This document shows positions 7,531-11,909 of a stretch of DNA of 11,909 nt, in pieces. The notes beneath the pieces were generated by a model. That model saw only the letters and a program-made list of their open reading frames with translations. It ran no database searches and had not been told where the DNA came from. Source of the stretch: JAAXQD01 sp035529735 (GTDB lineage: Bacteria > Desulfobacterota > Desulfobacteria > Desulfobacterales > UBA11574); the NCBI GenBank assembly GCA_035529735.1, contig DATKWE010000038.1, forward strand, positions 1 to 11,909. The letters are read 5' to 3'. The position numbers were made by a program, and so were the translations under genes. Position 1 is the first letter of the stretch. Each line of letters starts with the position of its first letter.

Positions 7531-7811
7531 GGTTCCCCGCAAATTTCTCCTTTAACCGCAACATACCCCATATTGACAATAGTTGGCGTACGTTCAGAGA
7601 ATCGTCAAGATTATTTTTTTTGCTTTTTGTTGTAAATAAAATTGGTTCCGGTCGATCCAGGTGAGCCTTGAGATTGTCCATATACCATAAAATAAAAATC
7701 ACAAAAATATAAATCTTTCCAAAGCATGAAAAAAATATTGATGATTCTGATCGGGTGAAATATGGTTTTTCAGTTTTAATGAATAATACACCCTGAAAAC
7801 CGAGACATGCC
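7531..7811. promoter_or_regulatory. A+T-rich divergent spacer between ispF and the coiled-coil gene
   Basis: This is the only divergent junction in the window, so promoters for both arms are expected here. A weak plus-strand candidate is TTGATG (7738-7743), 17 bases, TATGGT (7761-7766), placed about 45 bases before the small gene. A perfect TTGACA at 7573-7578 on the plus strand lacks a good -10 at normal spacing. On the minus strand TTGACG (7608-7603) lies well placed for ispF but its -10 is poor. The middle (about 7610-7740) is A+T-rich with poly-T and poly-A runs. I see no credible gene; the reading frame across 7490-7813 on the minus strand overlaps ispF and has no family features. Confidence 0.35.
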
Positions 7812-8009
7812 ATGCCGATTCGAATGATTGCACAAGAGCTTTACCGGCTTCTTCAAGAGGTGGAAAAAATTGAGAAACAACTAAAGAACGCACCTTTTGA
7901 GAAACATGAAGAAATCAAAGATCAGCTTCGCAAATTAAAAGCCGAGCGAAATCGTGTGCGGGCTATTCTTGAAGGTAAAAAAGAACACAAGCCCAACCGT
8001 TCAACATGA
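7812..8009 (+). CDS. Small charged coiled-coil protein, function unknown
   Basis: A 65-residue protein with no signal peptide or membrane segment. After a short hydrophobic N-terminus (MPIRMIAQELYRLLQEVEK) it is rich in Glu, Lys, Arg and Leu with heptad-like spacing, predicting one long helix or a helical hairpin broken near N26-A27-P28. The basic tail (KKEHKPNRST) could touch nucleic acid, but this is only a guess. The ribosome binding site is weak (GAG about seven bases upstream); ATG at 7824 is an alternative start. Codon use resembles its neighbours. I have an impression of similar short proteins in other Desulfobacterota but cannot name a family. It lies 61 bases upstream of the acyl-CoA synthetase on the same strand with no terminator, so the two may be co-transcribed. 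Confidence 0.75.
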   Translation: MPIRMIAQELYRLLQEVEKIEKQLKNAPFEKHEEIKDQLRKLKAERNRVRAILEGKKEHKPNRST

Positions 8010-8070
8010 TAAACAGACGTAATCATTCGGCCATCTGTGCAAAAATTGTTCGGGATTGGAGTATCAACTA

Positions 8071-10260
8071 ATGAACAACCGTTTTTTATCGGAGCAAATA
8101 AAGCATAAAGAGAAAATCCCCCTTAACGAACATGAATCAAAACAGCTTCTTAAGGAATATGGTATTCCTGTTGTCAATGAAATGATTGTTTTAAACCAAA
8201 ATGAAGCCGTGGATGCCGCCGATGAAATCGGATATCCGGTGGTTCTCAAAGGACTTGGGTCCACCCTGCTTCATAAAACCGAACGAAATCTGGTTCATCT
8301 GAATCTCACGGATCCTCAAGCGGTTATCAAGGCCGCCCGATCCATCACTGCCGAAGCAGGTCATGAGCTTGAAGGCCTTTTGGTTCAGCCCCAGGTTCAG
8401 GGCAAAAGAGAGTTTGTTTTAGGCCTCTTTCAGGATGAGGATTTTGGTCCTGTGGTAATGTTTGGACTGGGAGGTATTTTTACCGAAATCCTTTCTGATA
8501 TTTCACTCCGACTTGCACCATTAACCGAAACCGATGCTGCTGAGATGCTCGATGAAATCAAAGCAAAATCGCTTCTTGAAAGTTTCAGGGGTGAAAAGGC
8601 AGCAGATCGGAGCCAACTGATCAAAACACTGCTGGGTCTTTCCCGGATCGGAATGGAGCATCCTGACATTGCTGAAATTGATATCAACCCGCTGCTGATA
8701 ACACCTGCCGGCGACGCGTTGGCGCTTGATTCCCTGATCGTCATGAATAAAGCGTCGCGAAACAAGGAATACTTGCCACCCATCGATCCTGCTTCGTTGG
8801 GATATTTTTTTTATCCAAAACCCATCGCGTTTGTGGGCGCCTCCGGCAAAATAGGCAAGTGGGGTCATATACTCCTAACTTCGACCATCAGCGGCGGATT
8901 TAAAGGAGAAATATATCCTGTAAACCCAAGAGGCGGTACAATCGCAGGACGACAGGTCTATCGATCGGTTGCCGAAATTCCCGGAGATGTAGACTTGGCG
9001 GTGGTTACGGTGCCGGCATCAAAGGTTATGGATCTGATTCCCCAGTTTAAAGAAAAAGGTATCCGGAATATGCTTCTGATAACATCAGGGTTCGGAGAAA
9101 CCGGTACAACAGGAAAGAAATTAGAAGAGCGCCTTGTAAAACACGCGAGACAAGCAGGAATACTGGTGCTGGGTCCCAATACAATGGGAATTTGCAACCC
9201 CCATATTAATCTATTCTGCACCGGCAGTAACGTCCGGCCGAGACCGGGTTCTACCGCTATCGTGGCTCAATCCGGAAATATGGGAATGCAATTGCTGGCT
9301 TTTGCCGAAAAACAGGGTATTGGGATTCGGTGTTTTTGCGGCTCCGGCAACGAGTCGATGATTACCATCGAGGATTACATGGATGCTTTTGAAGTCGATT
9401 CACCGACCCGAACCGTGATGCTGTATATAGAAAGTGTCAAAAACGGTCGTCGTTTTTTTGATAGCGCCCGTAGATTGGGGAAAAAGAAACCGATTGTTCT
9501 TTTAAAAGGCGGTCAGAGCAAAGCAGGGTATAGAGCTGCAGCAAGTCACACGGGCGCAATGGCTTCAGACGCAAAGGTTTTCAATGCCATATGCCGCCAA
9601 ACCGGCATCGTGAAAGTCGACCAGTCGATGGATCTCCTCGACCTGGCCGCTTCATTTTCATCCCTCCCGTTGCCCAAGGGAATTCGCACGGCCATTATGA
9701 CGCTGGGTGGTGGCTGGGGTGTTGTTACAGCAGACCTCTGCTCGGAATACGGGTTGGAAGTTCCGGAATTGTCCTCTGAAATCGTGGATAGGCTCGACCA
9801 ATTGCTTCCTTCATACTGGAGCAAGTCGAACCCCGTAGACCTTGTGGGTGAGAATGACACCCGTCTCCCGATGATTGCAATGGAAGAACTTGCAAAATGG
9901 GATGGCTGTGATGCGGTAATCAACCTGGGTATTTTAGGCCGTAGAATCATGGTGAAAAATCTGGGTGATTCGGTACTTAAGGCAGACCCCGCTTATTCCC
10001 CTGAATTTGTTGAATCCATGAACAGCGCCCTCGCCGAGTTCGAGACGAAATATATCGAACATATTGTAATGCTGATGGAAAAATACCAAAAGCCGATCAT
10101 CGGTGTCAGCCTGATGACCGATGAAAAAGATAATACCGTCTATCGGGTTAAGGGCCGTCAATATAAAGGCGTATTTTTCGAGACACCGGAACGAGCGGTC
10201 AAAGCAATCGCCAGGATGTATGAATATCAACGCTTTTTGACGAAAACGCAGCAAGGTTAA
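8071..10260 (+). CDS. ADP-forming acyl-CoA (acetyl-CoA) synthetase, beta-alpha fusion
   Basis: This 729-residue NDP-forming acyl-CoA synthetase family protein typically interconverts acyl-CoA, ADP and phosphate with acid, CoA and ATP, giving energy at the substrate level. Order: ATP-grasp beta half (about 8-225, with VVLKGLGSTLLHKTE around H68, FGLGGIFTE at 131-139 and AEIDINPLL at 201-209), CoA-binding Rossmann domain (about 245-375, IAFVGASGKIGKWG), then succinyl-CoA-ligase-like domains with QSGNMG (400-405) and the probable phosphohistidine H493 in AASHTGAMA. This is the reverse of the more familiar alpha-beta order. The beta His motif, often HKS/TDxGGV, reads HKTERNLVHL here. The acid substrate is not readable from sequence. 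TTG at 8056 could extend it by five residues, but GGAG at 8058-8061 lies nine bases before ATG 8071, which is preferred. No C-terminal acetyltransferase domain is present, unlike the Pat proteins. Confidence 0.92.
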   Translation: MNNRFLSEQIKHKEKIPLNEHESKQLLKEYGIPVVNEMIVLNQNEAVDAADEIGYPVVLKGLGSTLLHKTERNLVHLNLTDPQAVIKAARSITAEAGHELEGLLVQPQVQGKREFVLGLFQDEDFGPVVMFGLGGIFTEILSDISLRLAPLTETDAAEMLDEIKAKSLLESFRGEKAADRSQLIKTLLGLSRIGMEHPDIAEIDINPLLITPAGDALALDSLIVMNKASRNKEYLPPIDPASLGYFFYPKPIAFVGASGKIGKWGHILLTSTISGGFKGEIYPVNPRGGTIAGRQVYRSVAEIPGDVDLAVVTVPASKVMDLIPQFKEKGIRNMLLITSGFGETGTTGKKLEERLVKHARQAGILVLGPNTMGICNPHINLFCTGSNVRPRPGSTAIVAQSGNMGMQLLAFAEKQGIGIRCFCGSGNESMITIEDYMDAFEVDSPTRTVMLYIESVKNGRRFFDSARRLGKKKPIVLLKGGQSKAGYRAAASHTGAMASDAKVFNAICRQTGIVKVDQSMDLLDLAASFSSLPLPKGIRTAIMTLGGGWGVVTADLCSEYGLEVPELSSEIVDRLDQLLPSYWSKSNPVDLVGENDTRLPMIAMEELAKWDGCDAVINLGILGRRIMVKNLGDSVLKADPAYSPEFVESMNSALAEFETKYIEHIVMLMEKYQKPIIGVSLMTDEKDNTVYRVKGRQYKGVFFETPERAVKAIARMYEYQRFLTKTQQG

Positions 10261-10282
10261 CCGATGAGTTTTCCTTGTGGTG

Positions 10283-10510
10283 ATGACGTCGTTATGTTAT
10301 TTTAAAACCATGATTCCACAATTTATGAAGCATTCGCTCCCAAAAAATTTTAAACACAGGTTCGATTTTGAAATCGGTTATCTTACAAAAAGCCCTTGTA
10401 AAAACTGTGTAAGAAAAAAAGACATCCCCGAGTGCATCGATGAATGCGACATACTCGACAAAATACACACCGTTTTATTAGAAGCAGTGTCGTGTTCCAA
10501 GCGAAGTTAA
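10283..10510 (+). CDS. Small cysteine-rich protein, putative metal site, function unknown
   Basis: A 75-residue reading from ATG 10283; ATG 10310 gives 66 residues and GTG 10277 gives 77. None has a good Shine-Dalgarno sequence, so the start is open. The core begins at FKHRFDFEIGYLTKSP and then has CKNC, eight residues, and CIDEC (CxxC-x8-CxxxC), followed by a short helix and a last Cys near the basic C-terminus (SCSKRS). The four close cysteines suggest zinc or a small Fe-S site, or disulfides; there is no signal peptide. The spacing fits no classical zinc ribbon that I can name. It starts 22 bases after the acyl-CoA synthetase stop, so co-transcription is likely. It resembles, by memory only, short uncharacterised proteins of other Desulfobacterota. 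Base composition does not differ from neighbours. Confidence 0.65.
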   Translation: MTSLCYFKTMIPQFMKHSLPKNFKHRFDFEIGYLTKSPCKNCVRKKDIPECIDECDILDKIHTVLLEAVSCSKRS

Positions 10511-10573
10511 TCTCTTTTAACACCTGAGTCCATTTATATTTCGGGGCATTAACGGATTGTCTTTTGGACGGAA

Positions 10574-10578
10574 GGGAG
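10574..10578 (+). promoter_or_regulatory. Ribosome binding site of pgi
   Basis: GGGAG lies five bases upstream of the ATG at 10584 and fixes that start. The 73-base gap before pgi has no visible terminator, so read-through from the small cysteine-rich gene is possible. Confidence 0.65.
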
Positions 10579-10583
10579 ACGGT

Positions 10584-11909
10584 ATGACCAATTTTAAACA
10601 GAGTAAAAGGCCGGTCTGGAAAGCGCTGATCCGACACGCCGAGGTTATGAATCGCCCTGAGAACCACCTGAAATATCTGGTTGGAAGTAATGACCGACTT
10701 TCAAAATTCTCTTTGGAAGCCGCCGGCATTTTCTATGACTTTTCACGACAGAGACTGGATGAAAAGGCCATGGATCTTTTATTAGAACTGGCCGAGGACT
10801 GCCATTTAAAAGAGCAGTTTTCAGCCATGGTCCATGGAGAAAAGATAAATACAACGGAAAACCGGCCGGCCCTTCACACAGCGGCAAGGAACTTTTCAGG
10901 TCATCCTGTTTTTGTCGATGGAAAAGATGTGATGCCAGAAATAAGAAACGTTCGAAATGAAATTAAAGAATTTGTCGCTCAAATTCATGATGAGAAGATA
11001 ACCGGATCCACCGGAAAACCCTTCAGACAGGTGGTCGTTATCGGGATCGGCGGATCCTATCTGGGCACGGAATTTGTTGCCGATGCACTTTATTTTCTGG
11101 CGGATAAAAAAATTGAAATCATGTTCCTCTCGAACGTGGATATCCATAATTTCGGTAAGATTGCCGCCATCATCGATGTTGAAACAACCCTTTGGGTCGT
11201 TATCTCAAAAAGTTATACCACTGCTGAAACCATGGCCAATGTTCATCAGGTCCGAGCTTTTATTAAAGAGAAAGGCCTCGATCCTGCCAAACATTTTCTA
11301 ACGGTTACCAGCAAGGGATCTCCCGGAGACGATCCAAAAAATCCGGTGCTTGCATCCTTTCATATGTTCGATTTCATCGGCGGAAGATACAGTGTTACCT
11401 CAGCAGTCGGCGGGGTCCCACTGAGCCTTTATCTTGGGTACGATCGGTATGAGCGGTTTTTGAAAGGCGCTGAAGCGATGGATCTGCATTCCCAGAATGC
11501 ACCGGAAAGGGAAAATATTCCCCTGGTTGCTGCGCTTATTTCAGTATGGAACAACAATTTCCTGGGATATCCGGCCCAGGCCGTCATTCCCTATGCCTCG
11601 CCGCTTTCCAAGCTGGCCCCGCACATCCAGCAGCTGACCATGGAGAGTAACGGCAAATCGGTCACAAAAGACGGCAATCGGCTGGATGATGCCACAGGTA
11701 CCATCGTTTTTGGAGAACCCGGAACCAATGCCCAGCATTCATTCTTTCAGCTGGCACATCAGGGAAAACCCTTCCCCATCGACTTTATCGGTGTCATCCA
11801 TCCCCATTACAATCAGTATCAAAATCGATCAAAAGGGGTTACCAATCATCAGGAGCTATGGGCGAATCTCATCGCACAACCGGCTGCCCTTGCCAGAGGA
11901 AAGGAGGAT
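10584..11909 (+). CDS. pgi: Glucose-6-phosphate isomerase (3' end outside window)
   Basis: An open frame of 442 codons with no stop before the window edge; the family usually runs to about 520-550 residues, so roughly the last fifth is missing. It interconverts glucose 6-phosphate and fructose 6-phosphate in glycolysis and gluconeogenesis. Visible motifs are VVVIGIGGSYLG (first sugar-isomerase domain), the phosphate-binding SKSYTTAETM, the signature GGRYSVTSAVGG, QQLTMESNGKS with the catalytic-type Glu (E354), GEPGTNAQHSFFQLAHQG with the catalytic-type His (H385), and HQELWANLIAQPAALARGKE. The catalytic Lys and the second family signature lie beyond the edge. Compared with E. coli-type enzymes, SKTFTTxET reads SKSYTTAET and GGRYSLWSA reads GGRYSVTSA; both look conservative. 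It follows the small cysteine-rich gene and may share its transcript. Confidence 0.96.
   Translation, partial: MTNFKQSKRPVWKALIRHAEVMNRPENHLKYLVGSNDRLSKFSLEAAGIFYDFSRQRLDEKAMDLLLELAEDCHLKEQFSAMVHGEKINTTENRPALHTAARNFSGHPVFVDGKDVMPEIRNVRNEIKEFVAQIHDEKITGSTGKPFRQVVVIGIGGSYLGTEFVADALYFLADKKIEIMFLSNVDIHNFGKIAAIIDVETTLWVVISKSYTTAETMANVHQVRAFIKEKGLDPAKHFLTVTSKGSPGDDPKNPVLASFHMFDFIGGRYSVTSAVGGVPLSLYLGYDRYERFLKGAEAMDLHSQNAPERENIPLVAALISVWNNNFLGYPAQAVIPYASPLSKLAPHIQQLTMESNGKSVTKDGNRLDDATGTIVFGEPGTNAQHSFFQLAHQGKPFPIDFIGVIHPHYNQYQNRSKGVTNHQELWANLIAQPAALARGKED

Noticed and set aside
7490..7813. Possible minus-strand gene of 107 codons in the divergent spacer
   Set aside because: It overlaps the ispF 5' end in another frame, has no recognisable domain, no ribosome binding site, and its composition follows the A+T-rich spacer.

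Overview
The window looks like ordinary chromosome from a Gram-negative anaerobe, most likely a Desulfobacterota (former Deltaproteobacteria, Desulfobacterales-like) bacterium. This is an inference. It rests on moderate base composition, the style of the housekeeping proteins, two small conserved-looking proteins that resemble ones I associate with that group, and an ADP-forming acyl-CoA synthetase with the ATP-grasp half first. I saw no rRNA, tRNA, CRISPR array, prophage or transposase gene.

Layout. Positions 1-113 are a C-rich, low-complexity edge with a large GC hairpin and no gene; it may be a contig-end artefact. Five genes then lie on the minus strand (read right to left): ispF (isoprenoid precursor), cysS (cysteinyl-tRNA synthetase), uvrB (excision repair), gdhA (NADP-type glutamate dehydrogenase), and a PurF-like protein whose glutaminase active site is destroyed while its PRPP-binding loop and Fe-S cysteines remain. 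ispF and cysS are 41 bases apart and probably co-transcribed. uvrB and gdhA are separated by a 178-base palindromic element with perfect 13-bp ends. gdhA ends in a clear intrinsic terminator, so the PurF-like gene should be its own unit. A 281-base A+T-rich divergent spacer (7531-7811) separates the two arms.

Four genes lie on the plus strand: a 65-residue charged coiled-coil protein, a large ADP-forming acyl-CoA synthetase (beta-alpha fusion), a small cysteine-rich protein, and a glucose-6-phosphate isomerase that runs off the right edge.

Functionally the genes are mostly unconnected housekeeping: isoprenoid synthesis, translation, DNA repair, ammonia assimilation, substrate-level ATP formation from acyl-CoA, and hexose phosphate interconversion. 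I found no convincing new multi-gene system. The items most worth a second look are the cysteine-less PurF homolog (114-1517), the palindromic element next to uvrB (3200-3377), and the two small uncharacterised proteins on the plus strand.
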